From NCBI GenBank assembly GCA_900545315.1, contig UQYM01000004.1:39163-103162 (forward strand): DNA of 64,000 nt, given 5' to 3'. The notes under the pieces were generated by a model. The model was given only the letters and a program-made list of their open reading frames with translations, had not been told where the DNA came from and did not search any database. The position numbers and the translations under genes were made by a program. The DNA is from an uncultured Alistipes sp. Lineage in GTDB: Bacteria > Bacteroidota > Bacteroidia > Bacteroidales > Rikenellaceae. Shown here one piece after another: positions 28,269 to 37,424 of the stretch (positions within the stretch are counted from its first letter, which is position 1; each line of letters begins with the position of its first letter).

Positions 28269-28298
28269 AAAAGCACGACAATATGTCGTGCTTTTTTG
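28269..28298 (+). terminator. Intrinsic terminator downstream of adk
   Basis: AAAAGCACGACA / TGTCGTGCTTTT, a 12-bp stem with a 3-nt loop and TTTTTTG, 176 nt after the adk stop. Confidence 0.8.
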
Positions 28299-29251
28299 TT
28301 GTCAACAGGATGTTCATTTCTATTTGATAACGTCCCATCCACTGTTAATAATACTGTCAATAACCTTGATCATCTTCTGTTAATATCTCATGTACACCCG
28401 ATTATTTCAGATTACGGCAGAGTGACAGATTACTGCTCTTACTATTCAATGAACTAGAGCGACACGGTAAAGTCTAACAAACGTCCACAGTACCCCCTCA
28501 ACATGATATCGTAAGTACAAAAGAACTGATTACCTGATCAGTTCTTTATGAACCAAGATGACCTCTCTGCCTGCGCATTGTATAGAAGGGATATATGTTG
28601 GTAAATTGTGTACAGACTGTTGGCAGCGTATTGATAACTTACGAAAACCGTTTGATTATCTGTTGAAAAAACTGTTGATAAATAAGGTGCACCAAGACTC
28701 AAACATCACACCTTAACACCACCTAAAGAGTAGGCAACTGGAACCCACACACAAACGATCCCCCTCGCAACCTATCAGTTCTGTATCCTGCGTCAACACC
28801 AAGTTTGGCACTCGTATTAGTACGCTGTAATTAAGGGGCAGCATCACATGAAGTCCCTTTCCAGAGATGAAGAACTAGGAAACAAATCCCCCCACACCTT
28901 AACATAAGACTATGCGGCCGCAACCGATCAGTCAACTATTCATCGATGCTGCATGGGCCGCTTCTTTCCACTAGAAACACTGCTATGCATAGCTACAAGA
29001 ACAGCACACATTCTTGCTACTTAGGTGCTAAAACGGAAATACATAGGGACGTAACATACAGAGCATAAAACAGCCAACAGAATAGGGTTAAACACACAAC
29101 CCACAAGTCAGCTATCAGCTCCCATTATCGAAGCACAGCAGCAATAAGAATAAGAAAAGATAAAATAAAGAATCTGTTTCAGAGACAGTCCACTTTCACT
29201 ACACTTCAGCAATATCATCCTCGAGAACAGTGTATTGCAGATCAAAAGCGA
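28299..29251. other. 950-bp AT-rich stretch without recognised gene
   Basis: The longest gene-free stretch in the window. No open frame of useful length or RNA family was recognised. It contains TGTTGATAA near 28672, and TTATCAACA lies just outside at 28261-28269; both are one base from the DnaA-box consensus, but too few to call an origin. Confidence 0.45.
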
Positions 29252-29830
29252 CTATTGGTACAGCTCTAACAAACCCTCAGGCAGATCAAATTCAATGGTT
29301 CGTTGCTCCTCGTCGATATCGGTGATAAATTCGTCAACTGCCGGAATAAAAACCTCACGTCCACCGATTTGAGCTTTGAAAAGCGGATTCTCCCCATCGA
29401 TAAAAGCCTCGATATAATCTTCCTCCGGTGTCTTTGAGGGGTCAGATGACGATGCAGAGGCAGCTTGACCTTTATTCGAAGCCAAATGAATCCGGTAACC
29501 AACCAGATCTTCCAGATAGATCAACCCCTCACCGGCCTCCTCTTCCTCCTCGGTCAGGGCCGGATTTTCCAAATAAAGTTCGTGCCCCACCAGCTCTGAA
29601 GCACGCCGTTCCGTGTCGAGATCCTCAAAACCGACAATCGCTCCGTTTTGGCCACGACGTTGGAAACGGTTACAAAAAAGAGGAACCGCCAATTTGTCGA
29701 TGATGACAAACAGCGGTTCACTCAACTCATACTCTTGAGGAAATGTATCGTAAAGACTCAACGCAAGTTCTCCGTTCTGACCGAACGTCTTGGATACTCG
29801 TGCTACTGCCTCTGCGTTCTCCTCAAGCAT
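29252..29830 (-). CDS. rimM: Ribosome maturation factor RimM
   Basis: 192 residues. Binds S19 and helps 16S rRNA processing. The N-terminal domain shows VARVSKTFGQNGELAL, and the C-terminal PRC-barrel shows GREVFIPAVDEFITDIDEEQRTIEF, close to the usual PxxxxxxxxxD ending. An Ala/Ser/Asp-rich insert (about residues 118-137) between the two halves is longer than in E. coli. It follows rpsP after 26 nt, the conserved rpsP-rimM order; trmD is absent here. Confidence 0.9.
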   Translation of the reverse strand: MLEENAEAVARVSKTFGQNGELALSLYDTFPQEYELSEPLFVIIDKLAVPLFCNRFQRRGQNGAIVGFEDLDTERRASELVGHELYLENPALTEEEEEAGEGLIYLEDLVGYRIHLASNKGQAASASSSDPSKTPEEDYIEAFIDGENPLFKAQIGGREVFIPAVDEFITDIDEEQRTIEFDLPEGLLELYQ

Positions 29831-29856
29831 AGATCAATTTCTCTGTGGAAGCGGCA

Positions 29857-30411
29857 TTAAGCCTCAGCAGGAGCCTCTTCTGCAGGTGCAGCCTCAGCAC
29901 TCTCCTCGCCCTGTGCCGCCTCTGCAGCGGCAGCAGCAGCGGCTGCGGCAGCCTCAGCACGTTTAGCTTCGAGAGCTTTTGCACGCTCCTCTTTGATTTT
30001 CTTCTCCTCTTCGAGACGGCTCTTAACGGCAGCCTCTTTGTCACTGCTGATCTTGTTGGTCTTGGCAGCGATCTTGGCAGCTTTCTGCTCTAACCATTTG
30101 GCGAATTTGGCCTCAGCAACCTCTGCGGTAAATGCACCCTTGGCTACACCACCCAGCAGGTGTTTTTTGTACATAACACCCTTGTACGACAAAATCGCAC
30201 GGCAAGTGTCAGTCGGTTGAGCGCCTTTTTGCAACCACTCCAGGGCTTTCTCGAAGTCCAAGTCGATTGTAGCAGGATTCGTGTTCGGATTGTAGGTTCC
30301 GATCTTCTCGATAAATTTACCATCACGTGGCGCCCTGCTGTCTGCAACAACGACATGATAGAAGGCATAACCTTTCTTACCATGGCGTGTAAGTCTGATT
30401 TTAACAGGCAT
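29857..30411 (-). CDS. rpsP: 30S ribosomal protein S16 with long Ala-rich tail
   Basis: 184 residues. Residues 1-80 are S16 (VKIRLTRHGKKGYAFYHVVVADSRAPRDGKFIEKIGTYNP, with Gly/Lys typical of the family; quoted as two adjoining pieces of 20). The remaining 100 residues are a charged helix (EEEKKIKEERAKALEAKRAE) and an Ala/Glu/Pro tail, about twice the usual S16 length. Such tails are frequent in Bacteroidota S16. First gene of rpsP-rimM. Confidence 0.94.
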   Translation of the reverse strand: MPVKIRLTRHGKKGYAFYHVVVADSRAPRDGKFIEKIGTYNPNTNPATIDLDFEKALEWLQKGAQPTDTCRAILSYKGVMYKKHLLGGVAKGAFTAEVAEAKFAKWLEQKAAKIAAKTNKISSDKEAAVKSRLEEEKKIKEERAKALEAKRAEAAAAAAAAAAEAAQGEESAEAAPAEEAPAEA

Positions 30412-30465
30412 TTCTCTGAATGTTTTTATTGGTTAAACAGTGCCGGTAACCCGACCGGCGAGTCG

Positions 30466-30495
30466 CAAAGTTACTCTTTTTTGTAAACTTACAAA
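30466..30495 (-). promoter_or_regulatory. Promoter of rpsP-rimM
   Basis: Minus strand TTTG (30495-30492), 18 nt, TAACTTTG (30473-30466). The -33 element touches the stop codon of the upstream regulator gene. Confidence 0.75.
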
Positions 30496-30890
30496 AATTT
30501 TTCCCGTTTTTTCATCCAATCCATCGCTTCGTGAAACTGATCGATCTGCTTCTGTTGCAAGCGAATCTGCTCATTGAGCAAATGAAGTTCCTCTTTAAGT
30601 AATTTGATCAATTCCTGATGAGAAGGTTCCATTGTACGCGGGTCAATGCCATCCTCCTGGGCTAAATTGGACTGTTCCGCAACGCTATTCAACATGTAAC
30701 CCTCTCCAGTCAATAACCAATAGGCATTTATCTCCGGAAATCGGGTAATAATTTTTGCAATTTTATCGGAGCCAAGAGCTCCAGTCATGTTTGAAATATT
30801 ACCACGGTTCAGTTGGCATTCCCGTTCAAATTCCCGAATCGACAGCCCAAAATGACAACATACAGCTTTGAGACGGCTTTTCAAATCCAT
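30489..30890 (-). CDS. XRE-type helix-turn-helix regulator
   Basis: 133 residues from MDLKSRLKAVCCHFGLSIREFE. Residues 1-60 form an HTH of the type frequent in Bacteroidota elements (LNRGNISNMTGALGSDKIAKI) followed by the marker FPEINAYWLLTGEGYML. The C-terminal 50 residues are a predicted coiled coil (LIKLLKEELHLLNEQIRLQQ), probably for dimerisation. The Met at 30890 fits the HTH start better than an upstream alternative at 30947. A direct repeat upstream may be its operator, and it is divergent from a broken small HTH gene. Confidence 0.82.
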   Translation of the reverse strand: MDLKSRLKAVCCHFGLSIREFERECQLNRGNISNMTGALGSDKIAKIITRFPEINAYWLLTGEGYMLNSVAEQSNLAQEDGIDPRTMEPSHQELIKLLKEELHLLNEQIRLQQKQIDQFHEAMDWMKKREKFL

Positions 30891-30928
30891 GTTCAGGAGA
30901 GATTGTTGATGACATATATATTTGGAAT

Positions 30929-30949
30929 TGTCAAATAAATATGTCAAAT
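30929..30949. promoter_or_regulatory. Direct repeat, candidate operator
   Basis: TGTCAAAT at 30929-30936 and again at 30942-30949, 13 bp apart (near one and a quarter helical turns), in the 124-bp region between the XRE regulator and the divergent small HTH gene. Confidence 0.4.
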
Positions 30950-31014
30950 TTGTTTAGTTTATAACCAAAACACATTGTATTACTGTAACAAATATAGGGT
31001 TTATTTGCATTATT

Positions 31015-31232
31015 ATGAAAAAACGGATTGAACGGAAACAGGAGCGTATTGAGGCGATTCGAAAGGCTGCTTCATTGAACAGAGGTGTTTATTCAGCAGT
31101 GGCACGAGAACATGGTTGGGGCGCGCATATGTGTGTAGCGTAATGGCCGGACGCAACAGCAGCGAAAATGTACTCAAAGCCCTGGAAGAAAAGTTACAAT
31201 TGGGCGAAACGCCCAGTCTAACCGCTGATTAG
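31015..31232 (+). pseudogene. Small HTH protein gene broken by a one-base frameshift
   Basis: ATG 31015 opens a 42-codon frame (MKKRIERKQERIEAIRKA, then VYSAVAREHGWG) that stops at 31141-31143. The next frame continues as GRAYVCSVMAGRNSSENVL and ends at 31230-31232. Adding one G to the GGGG at 31118-31121 joins them into a protein of about 72 residues with a continuous HTH-like pattern (VAREHG-WGRAYVCSVMAGR). This is either a real loss of function or a sequencing error. Read literally, it would be two tiny overlapping genes (TAATG), which I consider less likely. Confidence 0.6.
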
Positions 31233-31414
31233 CCACCTATTTCTTTCATAATTTGAATTATTTACAATAACTACGAGAAATAATATAATAGCGTCATCCA
31301 ACGAACCAACAGAAAAATTGGGGTGAATAAGTTTTGATATTATCTCTATATTCTTACATTTGTTGAATGCATCCGCATTGGTGCACCCATTAATACTTAA
31401 CACACTGTCAGGAG

Positions 31415-32510
31415 ATGGAGTGGGCTGTTGGACTCTATTTTGTTGCCGCTTTTCTGTGCGCGATGGGAATGGGAGGTGTCCTGTTCCCAAAGATCATTTT
31501 GATCTCAAAGCGCAAGCGTATTTTGGACCGCCCCAATGGGAGAAAAGTGCATGTGTCAAAAAATTCCTCGTCTGGGCGGTTTGGCATTCTATCCCGCTAT
31601 CCTGATCGCTTATTGGGTGATGCGAGGTTTACTATCTCTGTTCGATTCCCATTTAGTGGGATTGCCTGTGGAAGAGATGCTCTTCTTTTTTGCAGGTATC
31701 ACCATAGTCTACTACATCGGTATCGCAGACGACGTAATCGGGCTCTCCTATAAAAGCAAATTCATCTATCAATTCCTTGCTGTAATTCTGCTAGTGCTGC
31801 CACTGAACTACATCTCAGATTGGCAGGGCATCTTTGGAGTATATCATATTCCCGCGTGGATTGGCATCCCCTTTACGGTAGTGCTGATTGTAGCCTTGAT
31901 TAATTCATTCAATTTGATCGATGGTGTTGATGGCCTTTGTGCCGGATTGAGCATGATATCCTTGGCTCTACTGAGTGGATTATGCATTCACACAGGCAGT
32001 ATCTATTTGGCCCTACTGGGAATCTGTGCCTTAGGTGTTTTGACGGTTTTTTTCTTTTATAACGTCTTCGGGCGCCGAATGAAGATATTTATGGGTGATA
32101 GCGGCTCACTGCTGTTGGGATATCTCATTGCTTTCATGGCATTGGAAGTGGTGGTCAATATGCAACAACATACCACACCGGATTATGTAACATTAGTGTC
32201 GATTCTGGGCATTGTATTTGTCCCGTTGGCAGATATGTCTCGAGTCTTTATACAACGATTGCTGCACAGAGTCTCTCCCTTCAAGCCCGACAAACGTCAC
32301 ATCCACCACAAATTGCTACAACTGGGACTCTCTCATGTGCAATGCACACTGTTGTTGATGTTGATTCAAGTAATCTTTGCCATAGCCAATTTTTGGATGG
32401 CTCCCCGTGTTAATATCACGTTAGCACTGATAATCAATTTTATAGCTATTGCTTTATTGATTGTATTTCTCAATTGGCGCATTGCTCGTCGGGAGTTGCG
32501 ATGGTTATAG
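31415..32510 (+). pseudogene. WecA/MraY-like polyprenyl-phosphate sugar-1-phosphate transferase, frameshifted
   Basis: The N-terminal 48 codons (MEWAVGLYFVAAFLCAMG to RKVHVSK) are in one frame. From 31563 on the protein continues in another frame as IPRLGGLAFYPAILI and runs to 32510. Removing one A from the six at 31558-31563 gives one protein of about 364 residues with the family marks DRPNGRKVH, ADDVIGLSYKSKF, NSFNLIDGVDGL, MGDSGSLLLGY and the WecA-type DKRHIHHKLLQLG, with about ten membrane helices. Such enzymes load a sugar phosphate on undecaprenyl phosphate to begin O-antigen, capsule or glycan synthesis. No glycan genes surround it. In the raw sequence the C-terminal frame could start at 31536 and would lack the first helix. 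Confidence 0.75.
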
Positions 32511-32554
32511 TTCGGCATTAAGGTTGCAGGTTTTACTTTCTGTTGGGAAAGAGT

Positions 32555-32562
32555 TATCTTTG
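32555..32562 (+). promoter_or_regulatory. Promoter -7 element of the MATE gene
   Basis: TATCTTTG matches TAnnTTTG, 27 nt before the start codon; -33 element not clear. Confidence 0.5.
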
Positions 32563-32588
32563 CCGTTCCTAACCGAATAATCTCCATT

Positions 32589-33944
32589 ATGCGTCTGTTC
32601 CGTAAGTTACGGGCATGGCTGCCCCAATATCGTGAAAATCTTTCATTGGCACTTCCTGTTATGCTTTCGCAAGTAGGACAGGTGGTCGTCCAGTTGTGCG
32701 ATAACGCAATGGTGGGTCATCTCGGGGCCCTGTCGCTAGCAGCCGTCTCATTCGGTGGTGCCGTTTTTGTAATTTTCCTCTTTTTCGGGACCGGTATTTC
32801 CATGGGATTGACTCCTCTGGTGGGCGAAATGTATGCACGTCGCGATTACCGAACCTCTGCACGCCTGTTTCAAAACGCTTTGGTGTTAAATAGTGCAGTG
32901 GGCATTCTGTTGTTTATCATCTTGCAACTTTTGGGGCAATGTTTAGGCCTAATGGGACAATCGGACGAGGTGATTGCCGAAGCAGCCCCCTACTACAACT
33001 ACTTGGCCTGGTCCATCATCCCGTTTATGGTATTTGCCGCATTCAAACAGTTTCTCGAAGGGGTCGGGAATACGATTACCGGGATGGTTGTGGTGTTGAC
33101 GGCCAATGTCATTAACATTCTTTTCAACTATCTGCTGATATATGGACATTGGGGTTTCCCAGCCATGGGTGCCGCCGGTGCCGGCTTAGCCACTCTGATT
33201 TCCCGCATTTGCATGCCACTTTTCGTGTTGATCTATTTTATCCGCGTAGCTTCGTTGAGACGCTACTTCAGATTCTTCTCGTGGGTGGCTCAGGGGTGGC
33301 GCATGACCCGTCGGCTTTTGGCAGTTGGTTTACCAATCTCCATGCAGATGGTCCTGGAGGTTTCAGCCTTCGCTTTAACGCTAATTATGATGGGATGGAT
33401 CGGTACGGTAGAACAGGCTGCCCACCAAGTGGTGCTCTCCATCTCCAATATTGTCTATATGATCATTGTGGGGATCTCCTCGGCAACCACCATTATGGTA
33501 AGTCATCGTTTTGGAGTGGGAGACTACCGGGGACTGCGCAGGGCCGCAACCGCATCCTGGCACTTGGGATTGGTCGCCAATGGCCTAACAATGACCTGTT
33601 TTATTCTGTTTCGTCACTGGTTGCCGCTCATGTTTACTTCGGATGAGGCTGTTGTGGCAGTGGCCGCACAACTATTCGTCATGGCCGCAATTTACCAAAT
33701 ACCGGACGGTCTACAAACAATTGCCCTTGGTGTACTACGAGGCATGCAGGATGTTCGAGTGACGATGAACTATGCCTTTGTTGCCTATATTATCATTAAC
33801 CTGCCAGTCGGTTATCTCTGTGCCTTTATCTTGGGATGGGGAGCTCCCGGCTTGTGGGTAGGCTTTATTGTGGGGTTGAGTGTCGCTGCCATCCTCTTTA
33901 TCACACGCTATCGACGTGCCGTACGTCGGCTGATCCGCAGGTAA
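32589..33944 (+). CDS. MATE family multidrug/Na+ antiporter
   Basis: 451 residues with twelve predicted membrane helices in two similar halves. MATE marks are ALPVMLSQVGQVVVQLCDNAMVGHLG at the N terminus (conserved Pro and the DxxMVG pattern), GTGISMGLTPLVGEMYAR, FLEGVGNTITGM, and in the second half VGISSATTIMVSHRFG and PDGLQTIALGVLRGMQD. Exports organic cations or drugs against Na+ or H+; substrate unknown. It starts 79 nt after the WecA-like gene but has its own promoter element. Confidence 0.92.
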   Translation: MRLFRKLRAWLPQYRENLSLALPVMLSQVGQVVVQLCDNAMVGHLGALSLAAVSFGGAVFVIFLFFGTGISMGLTPLVGEMYARRDYRTSARLFQNALVLNSAVGILLFIILQLLGQCLGLMGQSDEVIAEAAPYYNYLAWSIIPFMVFAAFKQFLEGVGNTITGMVVVLTANVINILFNYLLIYGHWGFPAMGAAGAGLATLISRICMPLFVLIYFIRVASLRRYFRFFSWVAQGWRMTRRLLAVGLPISMQMVLEVSAFALTLIMMGWIGTVEQAAHQVVLSISNIVYMIIVGISSATTIMVSHRFGVGDYRGLRRAATASWHLGLVANGLTMTCFILFRHWLPLMFTSDEAVVAVAAQLFVMAAIYQIPDGLQTIALGVLRGMQDVRVTMNYAFVAYIIINLPVGYLCAFILGWGAPGLWVGFIVGLSVAAILFITRYRRAVRRLIRR

Positions 33945-34149
33945 ACGCAGCGTCAACAACACCGGAACCCGCCGCTGACCGCAAACTCGTAGCTTTACCA
34001 TAAACTCTACAAGTTAAACATATTAAGACCCAGAAATGGGAACGCTCTTTTAGGAGCCATTTTGCCATTTTCCTCGTTACAGGTTTGAAATTCAGGATGA
34101 GCACTCTGCGCTCCATTTAATTTGCTTAAACTCATCTGCGTACCGGACC

Positions 34150-34659
34150 TTAGAGACTCGTTCTCCGCGGCCACTCCCCCACTTCGAGCTGTTCGATTCG
34201 TTCCCCGTCAATCACAAAACGTAAAGCAGTACGGACATGATGGAATCCGCTCAGGCCAGCAGCTCCCGGATTGAGGTGTAACAGCTCCAACTTTTTATCA
34301 TAAATTACCTTCAGGATATGGGAGTGTCCGCTAATAAAGATTTTCGGACGGACATTTCGCAACAGCTCTGCAACGCCGGTGTAATAATGACCGGGATAAC
34401 CTCCTATATGGGTCATCACCACCTTGACCTGCTCACATTCGAACTGCTGCCAACGGGGATAGACCCGCCGTAACACCCCGCCATCGATATTTCCATATAC
34501 GCCACGCAACGGTTTGAAGGCGGCTATGGCATCGGCTGTCTCGATATTTCCGAAATCTCCGGCATGCCAAATCTCATCGACATCGGCCAAAAATTTTTGC
34601 AGAACGGAATCAAACGTCCCGTGCGTATCCGATATAAGTCCTATTCGTTTCACAATCAA
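34150..34659 (-). CDS. YfcE/MJ0936-type metallophosphoesterase
   Basis: 169 residues, a calcineurin-like phosphodiesterase. Metal ligands: ISDTHG, WHAGDFGN, GVYGNIDG, VMTHIGG and ISGHSHILK, closing with LNPGAAG. Family members hydrolyse small phosphodiesters. No ATG is in frame before the first motif; the start is TTG 34659 or, six bases on, GTG 34653. It is monocistronic, with a TAnnTTTG element about 110 nt upstream. Confidence 0.9.
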   Translation of the reverse strand: MIVKRIGLISDTHGTFDSVLQKFLADVDEIWHAGDFGNIETADAIAAFKPLRGVYGNIDGGVLRRVYPRWQQFECEQVKVVMTHIGGYPGHYYTGVAELLRNVRPKIFISGHSHILKVIYDKKLELLHLNPGAAGLSGFHHVRTALRFVIDGERIEQLEVGEWPRRTSL

Positions 34660-34766
34660 TCCAACGTCATGCTTTAATTACGTGTGCGCATATTCCAGCG
34701 ACCCCATGCATACCCCTCCTCATATCAAAAGTCGCTCATCGTATTCCGGGGCCTGCGGACACACAA

Positions 34767-34774
34767 CAAATGTA
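34767..34774 (-). promoter_or_regulatory. Promoter -7 element of the phosphoesterase gene
   Basis: Minus strand TACATTTG matches TAnnTTTG. A TTTG on the same strand lies 24 nt upstream (34802-34799), slightly too far. Confidence 0.45.
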
Positions 34775-34947
34775 TCAAAAAAGCACCAACCACATAGACA
34801 AAAAATTCCTTCGATCAAAAAAAGGATGCGGCAAATCTGCAAATGCAGCCGGTCAGCAGAAAATAGGAAAAAGACGTTGAGCCTACCGCAAGGTTTATTC
34901 CTGAGATCCGAGTCCTAAGAGCAGGCAGATCGAATCGATAAGTTTCC

Positions 34948-34955
34948 TATCTTTG
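34948..34955 (+). promoter_or_regulatory. Promoter -7 element of rarA
   Basis: TATCTTTG, 20 nt before the rarA start codon. The leader would be very short. The 315-bp gap 34660-34974 holds this and the divergent element, and no gene that I can see. Confidence 0.5.
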
Positions 34956-34974
34956 TAAAGATAAATTACATTCC

Positions 34975-36249
34975 ATGCAGAGCAACATTCCGTTGGCAGA
35001 AAGATTACGTCCACAGACGCTCGACGAATACATCGGACAGGAGCACCTGGTAGGTCCTCATGGGGTATTTCGCAAATTTCTCGAGACCGGCAACGTTCCC
35101 TCGTTTATTTTGTGGGGGCCTCCCGGTGTCGGCAAAACCACCTTGGCCCGTCTGGTTGCCACCGCACTCGAGCGAAAACTCTTCACACTGTCTGCGGTCA
35201 CCTCAGGTGTCAAAGAGGTGCGTGAGGTGATCGAACAGGCCCGCAAAAGCCGTTTCTTCAACGCTCCCTCCCCTTTTCTGTTCATCGACGAGATCCACCG
35301 TTTCAACAAATCGCAACAGGACTCCCTATTGGGGGCAGTCGAACAGGGCGTCATCACTTTGATCGGGGCCACAACGGAAAATCCCTCGTTTGAGGTGATC
35401 TCACCGCTACTTTCGCGTTGCCAGGTCTATGTCCTCAAAGCGATGGAGCCGACGGATCTGCAACAACTGCTCGATCGGGCCATCACTACCGATCCGATTC
35501 TTAAGGAGCGGGGCGTCGAGGTGGTCGAGACCGAAGCACTGTTCCGATTCAGCGGAGGCGATGCCCGCAAATTGCTCAACATCCTTGACATTCTCTGCAA
35601 CGCTACGGAAGGAAAGATTATCATCAGTGACCAAAACGTTACAGACTGCCTGCAACAAAACATTGCTCTCTACGACAAAAACGGAGAACAACACTATGAT
35701 GTGATCTCCGCTTTTATCAAATCGGTACGGGGAAGCGATCCCAACGCAGCAATCTACTATTTGGCCCGCATGCTCTCCGGCGGTGAAGATCCGAAATTCA
35801 TTGCCCGTCGTCTGGTTATTTTGGCCTCGGAGGATATCGGGCTGGCCAATCCGAACGGTCTGTTACTGGCCAACGCCTGTTTTGACACGGTACACAAGAT
35901 CGGCATGCCGGAGGCCCGCATTCCGTTGGCCGAAGCGACGATCTATCTGGCGACCAGCCCCAAAAGCAACTCTGCCTATATGGCCATCAACAAGGCGCTG
36001 CAGCAGGTTGCACACGACACGACGGATCGTCCCATTCCGCTGCATTTGCGCAATGCCCCAACCAAACTGATGAAGGATCTCGGTTACAGCGAAAACTACA
36101 AATATGCGCATGACTTTGCCGGCAATTTCACCGAGCAGGAGTTTATGCCGGCCGGTCTGGAGGGCAAACGGTTCTATGAACCGGGCGATAACGCCAAAGA
36201 GCGTGATTTAGGACAACGGATCAAAACGCTTTGGAAAGGGAAATACTAA
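34975..36249 (+). CDS. rarA: Replication-associated recombination protein RarA (MgsA)
   Basis: 424 residues of the clamp-loader-like AAA+ family (RarA/WRNIP1), acting at stalled replication forks. Marks: PLAERLRPQTLDEYIGQEHLVG, Walker A WGPPGVGKTTLARL, Walker B FIDEIHRFNKSQQD, sensor 1 IGATTENPSFEV, and the tetramerisation part with NGLLLANACFDTVHKIGMPEA and LRNAPTKLMKDLGY. Confidence 0.95.
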   Translation: MQSNIPLAERLRPQTLDEYIGQEHLVGPHGVFRKFLETGNVPSFILWGPPGVGKTTLARLVATALERKLFTLSAVTSGVKEVREVIEQARKSRFFNAPSPFLFIDEIHRFNKSQQDSLLGAVEQGVITLIGATTENPSFEVISPLLSRCQVYVLKAMEPTDLQQLLDRAITTDPILKERGVEVVETEALFRFSGGDARKLLNILDILCNATEGKIIISDQNVTDCLQQNIALYDKNGEQHYDVISAFIKSVRGSDPNAAIYYLARMLSGGEDPKFIARRLVILASEDIGLANPNGLLLANACFDTVHKIGMPEARIPLAEATIYLATSPKSNSAYMAINKALQQVAHDTTDRPIPLHLRNAPTKLMKDLGYSENYKYAHDFAGNFTEQEFMPAGLEGKRFYEPGDNAKERDLGQRIKTLWKGKY

Positions 36250-36441
36250 ACTTTTTTATTCTGTATTACTGTTTCGATTGATTTACAACCGTAAAACAAT
36301 CACGCATGCGAAACGATTAGATCCCCACTGTCGGTTTATTGTTAGGGAAAGGTATGCGTTACCATCCTCAAATCAACAAAACCGCTGGAAGTCAATAAAA
36401 CTGCAAAACAAAAAATAACCATAAAAAAATTTGACGACAAG

Positions 36442-37269
36442 ATGAATTCGATTCTGAATCACATTCCGAACCTGAAGCATCTCGATAGCGGGATGTTTTT
36501 CGTGATGGCTGGCCCGTGTGTGGTAGAGAATGAGGAGGTCATGATGCGTGTAGCAGAAAAGGCCTGCGCCGTAACCGATGCGTTGAGAATTCCCTACATT
36601 TTTAAAGCCTCTTATCGCAAGGCCAACCGCTCGCGTTTGGACTCCTTCAGCGGTATCGGCGACGAAAAGGCTCTGAAATTATTGGCCAAAGTGCACCGTG
36701 AATTCGGTGTACCGACAGTGACCGACATCCACAATCCCGACGAGGCCGCCATGGCAGCCGAATATGTCGATGTACTGCAGATTCCGGCATTTCTGTGTCG
36801 CCAGACCGATCTGTTGGTAGCGGCAGCCAAGACAGGCAAGGTGGTCAACATCAAAAAGGGACAATTCTTGGCACCGGAGGCAATGGCTTTTGCGGCCGGC
36901 AAAGTACATGATGCGGGCAACCCCAACATCATGCTGACCGATCGGGGAACCATGTTCGGGTATCACGATCTGATTGTCGATATGCGCAGTATTCCGACCA
37001 TGCAGGCTACGGGCTATCCGGTAGTGATGGACATCACCCATTCGCTCCAGCAACCCAACACGACCAGTGGCGTGACCGGAGGTCTGCCGGCCATGATCGA
37101 GACGATTGCCCGGGCTGCAGTAGCCGTAGGGGCCGATGGACTCTTCATCGAGACGCATCCCGATCCCTCCGTCGCCAAAAGCGATGGGGCCAATATGCTC
37201 CCATTGGAGAAACTCGAAAAGCTGTTGACCCGTCTGTGCCGCATTCGCGCAACAATCAACGAATTTTAA
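36442..37269 (+). CDS. kdsA: 3-deoxy-8-phosphooctulonate (Kdo8P) synthase
   Basis: 275 residues. Condenses PEP with arabinose-5-phosphate in the Kdo pathway for lipopolysaccharide. Marks: FFVMAGPCVVENEE, FKASYRKANRSRLDSFSG, VTDIHNPDEA, IPAFLCRQTDLL, VNIKKGQFLAPE and MDITHSLQQPN. It shows that the host makes a Kdo-containing outer membrane. No promoter recognised in the 192 bp upstream. Confidence 0.95.
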   Translation: MNSILNHIPNLKHLDSGMFFVMAGPCVVENEEVMMRVAEKACAVTDALRIPYIFKASYRKANRSRLDSFSGIGDEKALKLLAKVHREFGVPTVTDIHNPDEAAMAAEYVDVLQIPAFLCRQTDLLVAAAKTGKVVNIKKGQFLAPEAMAFAAGKVHDAGNPNIMLTDRGTMFGYHDLIVDMRSIPTMQATGYPVVMDITHSLQQPNTTSGVTGGLPAMIETIARAAVAVGADGLFIETHPDPSVAKSDGANMLPLEKLEKLLTRLCRIRATINEF

Positions 37270-37387
37270 TTGACTACTTTCCTGATTCCAGTAATTGATG
37301 GACAGAAAGCAATCCTACGATTCAATCGCTGGATTTCTCAAAGTTAGCATTCTGTAAGGTGCAAGTAAGAGTAGCCAAAGACACTAC

Positions 37388-37424
37388 TGAAACGGGGAGA
37401 CGTGATGAACGTCTCCCCGTTTCA
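37388..37424. terminator. Terminator-like hairpin downstream of kdsA
   Basis: TGAAACGGGGAGACG / CGTCTCCCCGTTTCA, a 15-bp perfect stem with 7-nt loop TGATGAA, not followed by a clear T run, 118 nt after kdsA. The remaining 37425-37720 has no gene that I recognise. Confidence 0.65.

Noticed and set aside
28261..28690. Possible chromosomal origin from DnaA-box-like words
   Set aside because: Only two near matches (TTATCAACA and TGTTGATAA), each with one mismatch, no cluster, no dnaA or other origin-linked gene nearby.
31552..31566. Programmed -1 frameshift on the AAAAAAT heptamer in the WecA-like gene
   Set aside because: The heptamer is in the right phase for -1 slippage, but joining the two parts needs +1 (or -2), so a simple -1 event gives the wrong frame.
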